A stretch of 64,000 bases of DNA from an uncultured Oscillospiraceae bacterium (GCA_934667815.1 CAKUMO010000010.1:17811-81810), one strand, 5' to 3'. Positions 43,400 through 51,956 are shown, counted from the stretch's first letter. Numbers and translations: made by a program. The notes: generated by a model from the sequence alone, not told the origin.

Positions 43400-44820
43400 A
43401 CACCACCTTCCGCCGCCAGCTCACGCTGATGCTGTGCATCCTGCTGGCGGCGACCATTCTGCTGGGCGTGGCGTTCTGGCTTCTCTTTGATCGCTATGCC
43501 GCGCGCAAGCAGCAGGCATCGCTGCAAAGCACGGCGGATACCGTCTCCGCGCTCACGCAGTTTTACAGCTCTCCCCTGTCCATGTACGCCGACTGGAACC
43601 TGCGCGTAACGCTCGCCGCCGCTTCCGGCGCCTCGGGAAACGACATTCTGATTGCTACGCCCGAAGGCTCGGTCTTTCTGTGTGCACAGGACGTCCAGGA
43701 CTGCGGGCACGTCGGTCAGAGTCTTGACGCTTCGCTCGTCGAGACCATCCGGCAAAACGGCAGCGCCCATATCAACGATGCCGCCTCCGCAATTTACGGT
43801 GAAAAGCGTCTGGCCGTGGCCGAAGCCGCCTATTCCGGTGAGGGCGAGCTGCTGTGCATCGTCATTGCCTCCATGCGGCGCGCCGATCTTTCTGCACTGA
43901 CCGGCGGCACGGTGCGCATTTTTGTTCTGACCGCCCTGAGCGTCTTTCTCATCGCGCTGCTGGCCATGCCGTCCCTGACACGGCGCGAAACCAAGCCCAT
44001 CAAGGACATGGCCACCGCCGCACGTCAGCTTGCCCACGGCAATCTGGCCGTCCGCGTGCCGACGGGCTATCAGAACGAGGAAATTGAGGAGCTTGCCGTG
44101 GCCTTCAACAACATGGCCGCGTCCATGCAGCACTCCGAAAGCATCCGTCAGGAGTTTGTCGCCAATGTTTCGCATGAGCTGAAAACGCCCATGACGACCA
44201 TCGCCGGCTACCTCGACGGCATTCTCGACGGCACCATCCCGCCCGAAAAGCAGCGCTCTTATATGGAGCTGGTTTCCACGGAGGTGCGCAGGCTGTCGCG
44301 TCTGGTGCGCAACATGCTCGACGTAGCACGCCTGAAGGATCAGGGTATCCCTCCCGAAAAGCTGAGCGATTTCGACATCTGTGAGGAGGCCAGTCAGGCG
44401 CTTCTGAGCTTTGAGCAGCGCATCAACCAGAAAAAGCTCAACGTGGACATCGACATGCCGGAGTTCGGTCTGACCGTCCACGCCTTTGCCGACGCCGTGA
44501 CGCAGGTGCTTTACAATCTGCTTGACAACGCCGTTAAATTCATCAACGAAGGCGGTACACTCTCCGTCCGCGTCGTCCAGCAGGGCGGCAAGGCCGTCGT
44601 GACGATCGGCAATACCGGCCCGACCATCGATCCGGAGGAGCTTCCGCTCATCTTTGACCGTTTTCACAAGACGGACAAGAGCCGCTCCACCGACCGCGAC
44701 GGCGTGGGACTCGGCCTTTACATCGTCAAGACCATCGTTCTTGCACACGGTGAGGACATCTATGTGACCAGCCGCGACGACAAGACGGAGTTTATCTTCA
44801 CCATGCCGCTGAAAAAATAA
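43396..44820 (+). CDS. membrane sensor histidine kinase
   Basis: This 474-residue kinase has membrane helices at about 8-30 and 173-193 with an extracytoplasmic sensor domain between them. A HAMP domain (about 195-250) leads to the dimerisation helix with EFVANVSHELKTPMTTIAG (phospho-His). The ATPase domain has the N-box NLLDNAVKFI, G1 region IGNTGPTIDPEEL and G2 GVGLGLYIVK. It phosphorylates the upstream response regulator. Translation is coupled to it, and the HtrA-like gene follows after 30 bp, so the three form one operon. Confidence 0.94.
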   Translation: MNTTFRRQLTLMLCILLAATILLGVAFWLLFDRYAARKQQASLQSTADTVSALTQFYSSPLSMYADWNLRVTLAAASGASGNDILIATPEGSVFLCAQDVQDCGHVGQSLDASLVETIRQNGSAHINDAASAIYGEKRLAVAEAAYSGEGELLCIVIASMRRADLSALTGGTVRIFVLTALSVFLIALLAMPSLTRRETKPIKDMATAARQLAHGNLAVRVPTGYQNEEIEELAVAFNNMAASMQHSESIRQEFVANVSHELKTPMTTIAGYLDGILDGTIPPEKQRSYMELVSTEVRRLSRLVRNMLDVARLKDQGIPPEKLSDFDICEEASQALLSFEQRINQKKLNVDIDMPEFGLTVHAFADAVTQVLYNLLDNAVKFINEGGTLSVRVVQQGGKAVVTIGNTGPTIDPEELPLIFDRFHKTDKSRSTDRDGVGLGLYIVKTIVLAHGEDIYVTSRDDKTEFIFTMPLKK

Positions 44821-44850
44821 GAAAGTCTGTAAGAAAGAAGGTGTGCAAAA

Positions 44851-46065
44851 ATGGATGACCTGACCCCGATGGATCCGGAATACCGCGAGGCTCCGCCGGA
44901 AACGCCGCAGGAAACACCGTGCTATTACGGCACGGGACGGCAGCCCGAGCAGCGTCCGTCGCATCTTCCCATTATTATCGTGCTGATCTGTCTGCTGGGG
45001 ATCGCAAATTTCGTCACGGTTTTTGCACTTCTTGAATTAAAACGCACGCAGGCTGCTGCACCGCAGCCCGGCACGGACATCACGCAGCAATTCACGCTGC
45101 TTCCCGCCGACGAAAGCAGTGAACCGTCAGAAAACGACGATCTGACGCTCAGCCGTTCGGATGAGAATGCGCTGTCGCTGCACGACCTGTATGAAAAGGT
45201 CATTCCCAGCGTCGTGACGGTACTCTCCGGAAACGACCGCGTCGGCACGGGCATTGTCCTGAGTGCCGACGGCTACATTCTCACCAACGCCCGCACCGTG
45301 CAGAACGCATCTTCCCTTTCCGTCCGCACAAACGACGGCGAAACCTGCGAGGCGACTCTCGTCGGTGCGGACAGTGGCAGCGATCTTGCGCTGCTTCTGG
45401 TGCACGGCATCAGCCTCACACCCGCCGAATTCGGTGATTCCGAGCAGCTTGCACCCGGCGACAGCGTTGTGGCCTTCAGCAATCCCTTCGGTTCGGAGCT
45501 GGGCACGACCATGTCGCAGGGCTTCATCGCCGCCGTCAACGACAATGTTGAGCTTTCCGGGCGGCAGATCGGTGTGCTGCAAACGAACGCCTCCCTGAAT
45601 TCCGACAGCGCGGGCGGCCCGCTATTCAATGCCTGCGGCCAGGTCATCGGCATCAATGTCTCGCGCGTCGGTTCGTTGGTATCCTACGAGACCGTTGCAA
45701 ACATCGGCTTCGCCATTCCCACACGCGATGTCAAGACCATTCTGCGCGACCTGCTTTCCGGACAATCCGACCTTGGGCACGCGTCCCTTGGTCTGACGGT
45801 CATTGACATTCCCGCAGGCCCGCAGAGCTATTGGAATCTGCCCGCAGGCGTGATGGTCGGCAGCATCCGCTTCACCGGCCCCGCCTATGCCGCTGGCATC
45901 CGCAGGGGCGACGTGATCGTAAAGCTCGGCGACTATGAGATCGCAGGCACGCAGGATTACGCGATCGCACTTGACGCATGCATTCCCGGACAGAGCGTGC
46001 GGGTGTATCTCTACCGCGGCGGGAAGTATTATTATGCCGACATCACTCCTGAAACCGCAGAGTGA
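44851..46065 (+). CDS. HtrA/DegP-like membrane protein, catalytic residues lost (pseudoprotease)
   Basis: This 404-residue protein has one N-terminal membrane helix (about 46-66), an HtrA-type trypsin-fold domain (about 115-290) and one PDZ domain (about 310-400). The HtrA motif TNAHVV is TNARTV here, so Arg148 replaces the catalytic His. The GNSGGPL motif is DSAGGPL, so Ala254 replaces the catalytic Ser. Asp178 (SDLALL) is kept. Fold landmarks such as NPFGSELGTTMSQG are intact, so the domain should fold but not cleave by the usual mechanism. It is the last gene of the two-component operon, and may sense or bind unfolded envelope proteins. Ser253 next to the site is an unlikely substitute. 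Confidence 0.85.
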   Translation: MDDLTPMDPEYREAPPETPQETPCYYGTGRQPEQRPSHLPIIIVLICLLGIANFVTVFALLELKRTQAAAPQPGTDITQQFTLLPADESSEPSENDDLTLSRSDENALSLHDLYEKVIPSVVTVLSGNDRVGTGIVLSADGYILTNARTVQNASSLSVRTNDGETCEATLVGADSGSDLALLLVHGISLTPAEFGDSEQLAPGDSVVAFSNPFGSELGTTMSQGFIAAVNDNVELSGRQIGVLQTNASLNSDSAGGPLFNACGQVIGINVSRVGSLVSYETVANIGFAIPTRDVKTILRDLLSGQSDLGHASLGLTVIDIPAGPQSYWNLPAGVMVGSIRFTGPAYAAGIRRGDVIVKLGDYEIAGTQDYAIALDACIPGQSVRVYLYRGGKYYYADITPETAE

Positions 46066-46073
46066 ACAGAAAA

Positions 46074-46098
46074 AACGATGGGGCCATGCCCCATCGTT
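46074..46098. repeat. 25-bp palindromic repeat, left copy (terminator)
   Basis: AACGATGGGGC-CAT-GCCCCATCGTT is a perfect palindromic terminator stem after the HtrA-like gene. An identical 25-bp copy lies at 46297-46321, and together they flank the element at 46099-46296 exactly. Confidence 0.85.
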
Positions 46099-46296
46099 CA
46101 GCTTATCAAAAAGTCCCTTCGGCCTTTTTGATAAGCTGCCTGCAAAATTGCAAAATCCGAATTTGTATTCTTTATTATTATTTTGCAATTTTGGCCGCTG
46201 CGGCGGGTTATTGAACGCGAAAGGGAACCCTGACGGTTCCCTTTCACTCTTTCCTTCCCTCCGAAACTTTCGGCGGGATCGTTTTTTGACAGTCTG
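46099..46296. repeat. dispersed non-coding element, copy 3, flanked by identical 25-bp repeats
   Basis: The 198-bp unit begins CAGCTTATCAAAAAGTCCC and ends TTTTTTGACAGTCTG, imperfect inverted repeats. Its left hairpin and core match copy 2 (27382-27585), and its core matches copy 1 (260-423), including the GGGAACC/GGTTCCC hairpin. The identical 25-bp sequences at 46074-46098 and 46297-46321 abut both ends, as a target-site duplication would. Confidence 0.75.
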
Positions 46297-46321
46297 AACG
46301 ATGGGGCCATGCCCCATCGTT
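46297..46321. repeat. 25-bp palindromic repeat, right copy (terminator of the fol operon)
   Basis: This sequence is identical to 46074-46098. On the minus strand it lies 8 bp after the stop of the SGNH hydrolase gene; on the plus strand it leads into TTTTCTT. It can serve as terminator for either strand. Confidence 0.85.
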
Positions 46322-46329
46322 TTCTTATT

Positions 46330-46977
46330 CTATTCCAGAAATTCAAGAAGCTGCTGCTCGATCTGCTGCATGCCTTTTACGGTCGGATGACCGCCGGCCT
46401 TGTCAATATCATGCAGCCGAAGTGCGCGGACATGCTCGTGCTCGCAGGCCGCGGCGATGCCGTCGGCGATTTCGTCCTTCATCTCGGTATTGATGAGCAC
46501 GACGATCTCGGCCTTCGGCGCAGCAGCCTTCACCTCGTGCAGCAGGCAGCACACCGCAGGCAGGACGGAAAACAGGTCGTCCTTTTTCCAGTCCGAGAAC
46601 ATTAACTCGCCCACCGGGCTGTTTGCCCAGCCGTCGTTCGTTCCGCCGAAGATGAACACCGTATCGATCTCGTTTTCGCGAAAGAATCCGGCTTTTTCGA
46701 GCTTGCGCAGTCTGCAAAGGAAGGAGGATGTCTCGGAGCAGTCTCCCTCATAGCCGGTGAAGCAGATCGTTGAGCCGGACCAGCTGTTGTTCTGCACCAG
46801 CGTCGCGCCTGTGTCATGGGCGAAGCGATGCCACCACGTCTCCTCGACGGATTTCACGTCCGTGTCGCAGCCGTTGCCCTGCGTGTAATACGCCGCGTAG
46901 CCCTGTGGGATCCAGCCGCCGAAGGTAGAGTAGCTGTCGCCCAGGATCAGAAATTGATTCCGTTTTTTCTCTGTCAT
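46330..46977 (-). CDS. SGNH/GDSL-family hydrolase
   Basis: This 215-residue protein is an SGNH-fold hydrolase (esterase, acyltransferase or deacetylase type). Block I is FLILGDSYSTFGG with the nucleophile Ser. Block II Gly is near NSWSGSTICF. Block III is IFGGTNDGW with the oxyanion Asn. Block V is GGHPTVKGM with the catalytic His. No signal peptide is seen, so it is cytoplasmic. It starts 3 bp upstream of the folC stop on the minus strand, with its GGAG site in the end of folC, so it belongs to the THF-riboswitch operon. A role in folate metabolism is not known for the family. Confidence 0.88.
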   Translation of the reverse strand: MTEKKRNQFLILGDSYSTFGGWIPQGYAAYYTQGNGCDTDVKSVEETWWHRFAHDTGATLVQNNSWSGSTICFTGYEGDCSETSSFLCRLRKLEKAGFFRENEIDTVFIFGGTNDGWANSPVGELMFSDWKKDDLFSVLPAVCCLLHEVKAAAPKAEIVVLINTEMKDEIADGIAAACEHEHVRALRLHDIDKAGGHPTVKGMQQIEQQLLEFLE

Positions 46978-46980
46978 CGG

Positions 46981-48249
46981 TCACTTCTCCATTGCCGCAG
47001 TGCGGATGTCGCCCACCATGTAGAGGCTGCCAAAGGCAACCACGGCATCGTTTTCGCCCGCAGCCAGCTCCATCGCCTTCTGCACGCCCTCGCGGACGCT
47101 TGCGCAGGCGGTCACAGGCTTGCCGAACTGCGCAAGCATCTCGGCCAGCTTTTCGGCGGGCAGCGCACGCGGATTTTCCGGCGTGACCGTAACAAACGCA
47201 GAGAAATACGGCTCCATCGTCTTATACATATCAAAATAATCCTTGTCCGCCATCACGCCCGTCAGGCCGACGAGGCGGCGGCCGGAAAGATACTGCTCCA
47301 GATTCTTTGCCAGCGCGGCCATACACTGCGGATTGTGCCCGCCATCGACAAAAAATACGGGCTTTTTGCGCAGAAGCTCAAAGCGTCCCGGCCACGAGAC
47401 ATGCTTCAGGCCGTCGCGAAGCTGCTGCTCGGTGACCTTCCAGCCCTTGGCCGTGAGAGCATCCACCGCTGCGACCACAACGGCGGCATTTTTGAGCTGA
47501 TGCTCACCCAGCAGCGGAATTTCAAGGTTCTTCCTCGCGCCGAGATCGAACACCTGCCCCGTAAAGTCGGCCTTGTGCAGACGAATGCCGTCGAAATCGG
47601 CCTTATGCAGGCGCGCGCCGGTTTTTTCGCAGGCATCCGCAAAGACCTGTTCAACGCTCTCCCTGCCGCGGTAAATGACGGCGTCGCCGCCCTTGATGAT
47701 ACCGGCCTTGGCCGAGGCGATCTTCTCCAGCGTGTCACCCAGAATCTCCGTGTGGTCAAGCCCGATGTTGCAGATGACCGAGGCCTCCGGCGTGGAAATG
47801 ACGTTTGTCGAATCCAGCTCGCCGCCAAGCCCGACCTCCAGCGACACGATGTCGCATTTGTGCCGCTTGAAATACTCCATGGCAATGACCGTGACCAGCT
47901 CAAACTCCGTCGGATGGTCCTGCATCGCTTCTGCGTGCGGGCGGACAAACTCGGTAATTTCGGCCAGCTCTTCATCGGAGATCATCTCGCCGTTGACCTG
48001 CATCCGCTCGTTGAAGCAGAGAATGAAGGGCGAGGTGTAAAGGCCGGTGCAGTATCCCGCCGCGCGGAACACGGAAGCCAGCATGGCGGCGGTAGAACCC
48101 TTGCCATTAGTACCGGCGATGTGGATGAATTTCAGTTGGTTCTGCGGATTTCCGATACGCTCGAGCAGCTCGCGCGTGCGCGAAAGTCCCGGCACAGAGC
48201 CTTTCCAACAGACGGAATGGATGTAGGAAAGCGCTTCCTGATAGGTCAT
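46981..48249 (-). CDS. folC: folylpolyglutamate synthase / dihydrofolate synthase
   Basis: This 422-residue Mur-ligase-type enzyme adds glutamate to dihydropteroate or to folates, trapping them in the cell. FIHIAGTNGKGSTAAMLASV is the FolC P-loop signature. LYTSPFILCFNERMQVNG and IGLDHTEILGDTLEKIASAK are further family signatures. The C-terminal domain has DGGHNPQCMAAL. The length is typical. I chose the ATG at 48247-48249 with GAAGG upstream; the longer frame lies inside folT. It overlaps folT by ATGA and is controlled with it by the THF riboswitch. Confidence 0.95.
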   Translation of the reverse strand: MTYQEALSYIHSVCWKGSVPGLSRTRELLERIGNPQNQLKFIHIAGTNGKGSTAAMLASVFRAAGYCTGLYTSPFILCFNERMQVNGEMISDEELAEITEFVRPHAEAMQDHPTEFELVTVIAMEYFKRHKCDIVSLEVGLGGELDSTNVISTPEASVICNIGLDHTEILGDTLEKIASAKAGIIKGGDAVIYRGRESVEQVFADACEKTGARLHKADFDGIRLHKADFTGQVFDLGARKNLEIPLLGEHQLKNAAVVVAAVDALTAKGWKVTEQQLRDGLKHVSWPGRFELLRKKPVFFVDGGHNPQCMAALAKNLEQYLSGRRLVGLTGVMADKDYFDMYKTMEPYFSAFVTVTPENPRALPAEKLAEMLAQFGKPVTACASVREGVQKAMELAAGENDAVVAFGSLYMVGDIRTAAMEK

Positions 48250-48824
48250 GATTTTACCTTCTTTAAAGCAAAATTTGTGTGCTGCACACCGGCAAGCACA
48301 GGCAGCGTGACGAGCGCCATCAGCAGAGAGCTGGCGGCAGCAAGCAGAAGCCGCAGCCAGAACACGCCGAAGATCAGCTCGTAGGTGTAATAGTGGAACA
48401 TCTTCGCATCGACATAAAACGCCGTCGTATTGAGCACGGAAACCACCAGACCGGCAAAGATGCTGACGGCAAAGAACACATACGGACGATGGTTGCGCAG
48501 CAGGTTTTCCGTGGCCATGGACTGCTTGAAGATCAGCTTGGCACAGCCGACGACGAGACCGCGCATAGCCGGCCCCAGCAGCCACAGCAGGGTGGTCGCG
48601 GTGAAGCCGTACTTGAGCATCTGCTCGCAGAAGGCGCCGAAGAAGCCGACAAGGAAGCCGTCAATCGGGCCGTAGACCATGGCGGCGATGATGGACGCCA
48701 GACCGACGAACGTCAGCTTGATACCGCCGATCTCGACGGAGGCCCATGACAGGCCGAAGTACATGGCGATGAGAACTGCATCGATCGCGATGCGTTTGAC
48801 GGGGAAACGGTTGGTTTTGGACAT
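48246..48824 (-). CDS. folT: folate-specific ECF transporter S component
   Basis: This 192-residue integral membrane protein has about six helices and matches the FolT-type S component of energy-coupling factor transporters. It binds folate and docks on a shared EcfA/EcfT module encoded elsewhere. AIDAVLIAMYFGLSWASVEI and FTATTLLWLLGPAMRG are typical segments. The riboswitch upstream (48902-49000) and folC downstream support the assignment strongly. The GGGAGG ribosome site can pair with CCTCC about 20 nt upstream, which suggests control of translation initiation. Confidence 0.92.
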   Translation of the reverse strand: MSKTNRFPVKRIAIDAVLIAMYFGLSWASVEIGGIKLTFVGLASIIAAMVYGPIDGFLVGFFGAFCEQMLKYGFTATTLLWLLGPAMRGLVVGCAKLIFKQSMATENLLRNHRPYVFFAVSIFAGLVVSVLNTTAFYVDAKMFHYYTYELIFGVFWLRLLLAAASSLLMALVTLPVLAGVQHTNFALKKVKS

Positions 48825-48901
48825 AAAAAATTCCTCCCTGAAATAATGGAGGAGGTTGAAATATGCACGGCGCTATGCCCCGATACCTAGGGACATCTTG
48901 C

Positions 48902-49000
48902 TCAGGCGGTTGCGGTAACAGTATCGCGGAGCCGAAGCTCCTTCGCCCGGCGGCAACCTCCCATCCGACCGGTACTTAACGCACTGTTCCTACTCCCTGC
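48902..49000 (-). promoter_or_regulatory. tetrahydrofolate (THF) riboswitch
   Basis: The minus strand from about 49000 to 48902 has the THF-riboswitch order: GGGAGTAG, then GTGCGTTAAGT, then GGATGGGAGGTTGCC, a variable GGAGCTTCGGCTCC stem, and a 3' arm with ACCGCAACCGCCT that pairs with the GGTTGCC region. These blocks match the folT-associated riboswitch of Firmicutes. It lies about 80 nt before folT. Downstream, CCTCCTCC and GGGAGG can form the expression platform, with the Shine-Dalgarno sequence as one strand. Folate binding should lower folT-folC expression. Confidence 0.9.
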
Positions 49001-49020
49001 AGCGTCGTATTGTCGATACT

Positions 49021-49048
49021 ATTGTACCGATTTTTTTGCAAATTGCAA
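49021..49048 (-). promoter_or_regulatory. SigA-type promoter of the folT operon
   Basis: On the minus strand TTGCAA (complement of 49043-49048) and TACAAT (complement of 49021-49026) are 16 bp apart. Transcription would start just before the riboswitch. Confidence 0.7.
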
Positions 49049-49147
49049 GCATTTTTTTCTAATTTTCAAAAAAATCTCGCCCGCGCAGCGCCGTCGGTTG
49101 ACACGGCGCAAAAAATGGCGTATGATTTCAAAAAAGGAGGCGTTTTC

Positions 49148-49717
49148 ATGATTTTTGAAGCCAAAACCGTGCACCTGAAAACCGGCGAGGAGGCGATCTT
49201 CCGCGCACCGCAGGAGGCGGACGCACCCGAAGTGCTCGCGTTTCTCAAAAAAGCCTGCGGCGAGACGGAATACCTCGCGCGTTATCCGGAGGAGGTCAAT
49301 TTCACCGTCGAGGGAGAATGGAGCTACCTGAAGCGGACGCTGGACGACCCGAACGGCCTGATGATCGTCTGCACGGTAGACGGAAAGATTGCAGGCAACT
49401 GCGAGTTGATTTTTCTCAGCTCTTTAAAGCAGCGTCACCGCGCAGTGCTCATGATCGGGCTTTTGCAGGAATATTGGGGGCGCGGCATCGGCACGGCAAT
49501 GTTCCGCGAACTGATCGATGTAGCGCAGCGGCGCGACGGCGTGCACCAGCTTGAGCTGGAAATGATCGAGGGCAATGACCGCGCACTGGCGCTTTACCGC
49601 AAAATGGGCTTCGAGATCATGGCCGAGCACCCGGACGCGTTTCTGCTCAAAGACGGGGCGACGCGTAAGGCGATCTATCTTCGCCGCATTCTCCGACCGT
49701 TTTCCGAAAAAACTTGA
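49148..49717 (+). CDS. GNAT family N-acetyltransferase
   Basis: This 189-residue acetyl-CoA-dependent acetyltransferase has the GNAT core. The N-terminal half holds IFRAPQEADAPEVLAFLK. Motif A, the acetyl-CoA pyrophosphate loop, is IGLLQEYWGRGIGTAMF. Motif B is LALYRKMGFEIMAEHPDAF. The acceptor may be a small amine or a protein N-terminus and cannot be deduced. AGGAGG lies 8 nt before the ATG at 49148; an in-frame upstream extension lies in the riboswitch promoter region and is rejected. The next promoter overlaps its stop codon. Confidence 0.9.
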   Translation: MIFEAKTVHLKTGEEAIFRAPQEADAPEVLAFLKKACGETEYLARYPEEVNFTVEGEWSYLKRTLDDPNGLMIVCTVDGKIAGNCELIFLSSLKQRHRAVLMIGLLQEYWGRGIGTAMFRELIDVAQRRDGVHQLELEMIEGNDRALALYRKMGFEIMAEHPDAFLLKDGATRKAIYLRRILRPFSEKT

Positions 49718-49741
49718 CATTCCGCAAAACTGTGCTATAAT
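49714..49741 (+). promoter_or_regulatory. SigA promoter with extended -10 before the YcxB-like gene
   Basis: TTGACA (49714-49719) and TATAAT (49736-49741) have consensus hexamers and a 16-bp spacer; TGC precedes the -10. The -35 overlaps the stop codon of the GNAT gene. Confidence 0.8.
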
Positions 49742-49782
49742 CTCTTAAAAACTCCGCATTTTTGGCAAAAAGGAGAATCCGA

Positions 49783-50391
49783 ATGGAGAAAAAAGAGATT
49801 GTTTCTCAGCTTTGCTATGACAAAAGTACCTACCGGCAGATCGCGTTGAACTCCTATTTCGTCACTTATATGTTCTATGTTCTGTTCTTCTTTCTGCTGG
49901 AAGGAATGTCTCTTTACTATTATTTACGCTATCGCCAGGTTCTGCCGCTGATCGTGCTGGCTTCGGCCTTTGTCGCACTTGTGCTGTGCGTCAATTTCCT
50001 TCTTGAGCGTCACACCGCAAGCGTGAGCTACCGCCGCGCCGGCATCGCCAACGGCGGCAAGCCCGTGGTCGTCTGCGTCACGTTCGGAGACAAAATCTGC
50101 GTTACCTCCGGCGACGCCGCTCCCGTCGAATACGATTATTCTCAAATTCGCTTTCTGCGCGCATCCGGGAAGGCATTTCTGCTCGGCCTTGACCGGCAGG
50201 CCTGCATCGCCGTGCAGCCCGAGCTGCGCGCCGAGCTGGCACCGCTTTTGCTCGCCCGCTGCACGAATCTCAAACGCAGGCGTATCGCGTGGCTTCCGCT
50301 CGGCAAGGTCGTCTGCATCGTGCTGGCCGTGCTGTTCGCAGCCTGCGCATTCGGCCAGCTTCCGTTCTTTCTTCATTATTGGGGGTTTTGA
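49783..50391 (+). CDS. YcxB-like membrane protein
   Basis: This 202-residue protein has two N-terminal membrane helices (about 25-70), a soluble beta-rich middle region and one C-terminal helix (about 175-197). The middle segment, with VEYDYSQIRFLRASGKAFLL, matches the YcxB-like domain found in small Firmicutes membrane proteins (ydkA/YcxB type). The function is unknown. The ATG at 49783 is preferred because AAGGAGA lies before it; the frame is open from 49762. It has a strong promoter and terminator of its own. Confidence 0.8.
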   Translation: MEKKEIVSQLCYDKSTYRQIALNSYFVTYMFYVLFFFLLEGMSLYYYLRYRQVLPLIVLASAFVALVLCVNFLLERHTASVSYRRAGIANGGKPVVVCVTFGDKICVTSGDAAPVEYDYSQIRFLRASGKAFLLGLDRQACIAVQPELRAELAPLLLARCTNLKRRRIAWLPLGKVVCIVLAVLFAACAFGQLPFFLHYWGF

Positions 50392-50467
50392 CAGAACGCA
50401 AGCATAACGAACGCGGGACCGATTGCGCATGTAAGGAGTGTATCAGAGATATGCTTCGGATATATCA

Positions 50468-50506
50468 CGGCGAGGCAACGTCAATGCGCGTTGCCTCGCC
50501 GTTTTT
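50468..50506. terminator. strong terminator between the YcxB-like gene and the DUF2828 gene
   Basis: CGGCGAGGCAACG (50468-50480) and CGTTGCCTCGCCG (50489-50501) form a perfect 13-bp stem followed by TTTTT. The T-run overlaps the stop codon of the convergent DUF2828 gene. Nothing else is evident from 50392 to 50467. Confidence 0.88.
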
Positions 50507-51956
50507 ATGCCAAAATCGCTGCATAGCGCTCGGATCGTATGACCTCCAGCATCGAAGCGTAAGGCGAAGCCAGACCGCCCGCAAGCATCGCAAACAGACG
50601 CGGCGTAACACCCGAAACGAGCGCCACGCCCGCTTCGTTGCGGGTCACGGGCTGCTGCCGCCTATGGCTGGCTACGTTCCAGAAGACGACCTCCGGCAGC
50701 CGGTAGCCATACTCAGCAAAGCGCCGCTTCGCACGCTCAAAATTTGTCTCATCCGCACGGTCTATGCAGCAATCAAATTCCATATCTGAGACGATATAAA
50801 GCTTCTTTGGCAGTTCCTCCTGCGGGACCGCATTGCGCACCGCCGCCCGCAGCAGCAGCTCAAAAACGGCTTGCAGATCTGTGTTTACAATCTCACAATA
50901 TCCCGCGCAGCAGCATACTTTTTCATAGATGTCCGCGCCCTTAATCTGCACAAGCTGCGGATTTTGCGAGAATGTGATGAAATAGTCGTGAAACACGCCG
51001 TGATTGCGCTCGGCAAAATAAACGGCCAGAGACAGCGCGACCGCGATGGGCAGCGGCTGCCCCGAATACATGGAACCGGACCCGTCGGCGATGACGAGCG
51101 CATTCTCGTCCGTGGCATAATTTTCAAGGGCGTTCCATGTGACGTCCATGGTGCGTCTTTCGGCCGCGGTCAGCGGTTCGCTGCGGCAGAAGCACGGAGC
51201 AATGACATCATAGGGCGTCAATGTACCGGTATGCAGCACGGTATCACCGCGCTCTGCCTGCGTCAGAAAGTCCCGATAGCGTTCTGCGTCGTGCCGCTCG
51301 AACGCACTGCGATACTTGAACAGCGCCTTGGACGGCTGCTTAGCGTAATCGAAGTTGTAGTCGCACACACGCAAATCATTCTCCAGAATATGGATCTTCC
51401 CGCGCAGCAGCGAGAGGAGCTGCCGATACTGGCTCTGCCGCAGCCCAAGAAGCTGCGCAAGGCGCTTTGCACTGCGCACGGTCTCCGGGTTCGATGCATT
51501 AACCGACGGCAGCCATTTGGCAAGCAGCGAGACTTCTGCTCCTGCCTCCAGATCCTGCGTGAGCTGCTCGTCGATGCGCTGAACCGCCTCCCGCTCACAG
51601 GGCGTGCCGAGCAGCGGCAGCCAGTCGTCATAACGCCCGTACTCCGGGATATATGCAAGATTCTTGCGCACGCTCTGCGGCTCGTGCAGAGCCAGCCAAC
51701 GCAGGATCACACGAAACAGGCGGCGCTCCCCCAGACCGCCGCGCACGTCACGCGCAAAGAACAGGAGCTTCAATGCCATGTCCGCATTCTCCGCGTAAGC
51801 GCTTTGAAAGCGCGCCAGGATTTCCGTCTCGGACGCATCCCGCAGCGCCCCCATCGTTGCAAAGAAGTCGAGGCACGCAGAATTACTGCTCGCGTAGGTC
51901 GCCGCACCGTTTTCAGTCAGAGTTCTGTTTTCCTCTGCCACTATGTAATTTAACAT
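50505..51956 (-). CDS. DUF2828 / TROVE-like vWA-domain protein
   Basis: The protein has 483 residues. The N-terminal two-thirds are alpha-helical and repeat-like (LKLLFFARDVRGGLGERRLF, then WLPLLGTPCEREAV, then LAKWLPSVNAS). This pattern fits DUF2828, a helical-repeat plus vWA family compared with the Ro60/TROVE proteins that bind misfolded and Y RNAs. The C-terminal third is a vWA domain with a MIDAS motif, ALVIADGSGSMYSG (DxSxS), and YIVSDMEFD. It follows rtcB by 30 bp on the same strand. Direct RNA binding is inferred from context. The ATG at 51954-51956 has GGAGGAG upstream. Confidence 0.85.
   Translation of the reverse strand: MLNYIVAEENRTLTENGAATYASSNSACLDFFATMGALRDASETEILARFQSAYAENADMALKLLFFARDVRGGLGERRLFRVILRWLALHEPQSVRKNLAYIPEYGRYDDWLPLLGTPCEREAVQRIDEQLTQDLEAGAEVSLLAKWLPSVNASNPETVRSAKRLAQLLGLRQSQYRQLLSLLRGKIHILENDLRVCDYNFDYAKQPSKALFKYRSAFERHDAERYRDFLTQAERGDTVLHTGTLTPYDVIAPCFCRSEPLTAAERRTMDVTWNALENYATDENALVIADGSGSMYSGQPLPIAVALSLAVYFAERNHGVFHDYFITFSQNPQLVQIKGADIYEKVCCCAGYCEIVNTDLQAVFELLLRAAVRNAVPQEELPKKLYIVSDMEFDCCIDRADETNFERAKRRFAEYGYRLPEVVFWNVASHRRQQPVTRNEAGVALVSGVTPRLFAMLAGGLASPYASMLEVIRSERYAAILA

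Noticed and set aside
46074..46321. 25-bp direct repeats as attL/attR of an integrated element
   Set aside because: Only 198 bp of non-coding DNA lies between them and no integrase is near. A short inserted element fits better.
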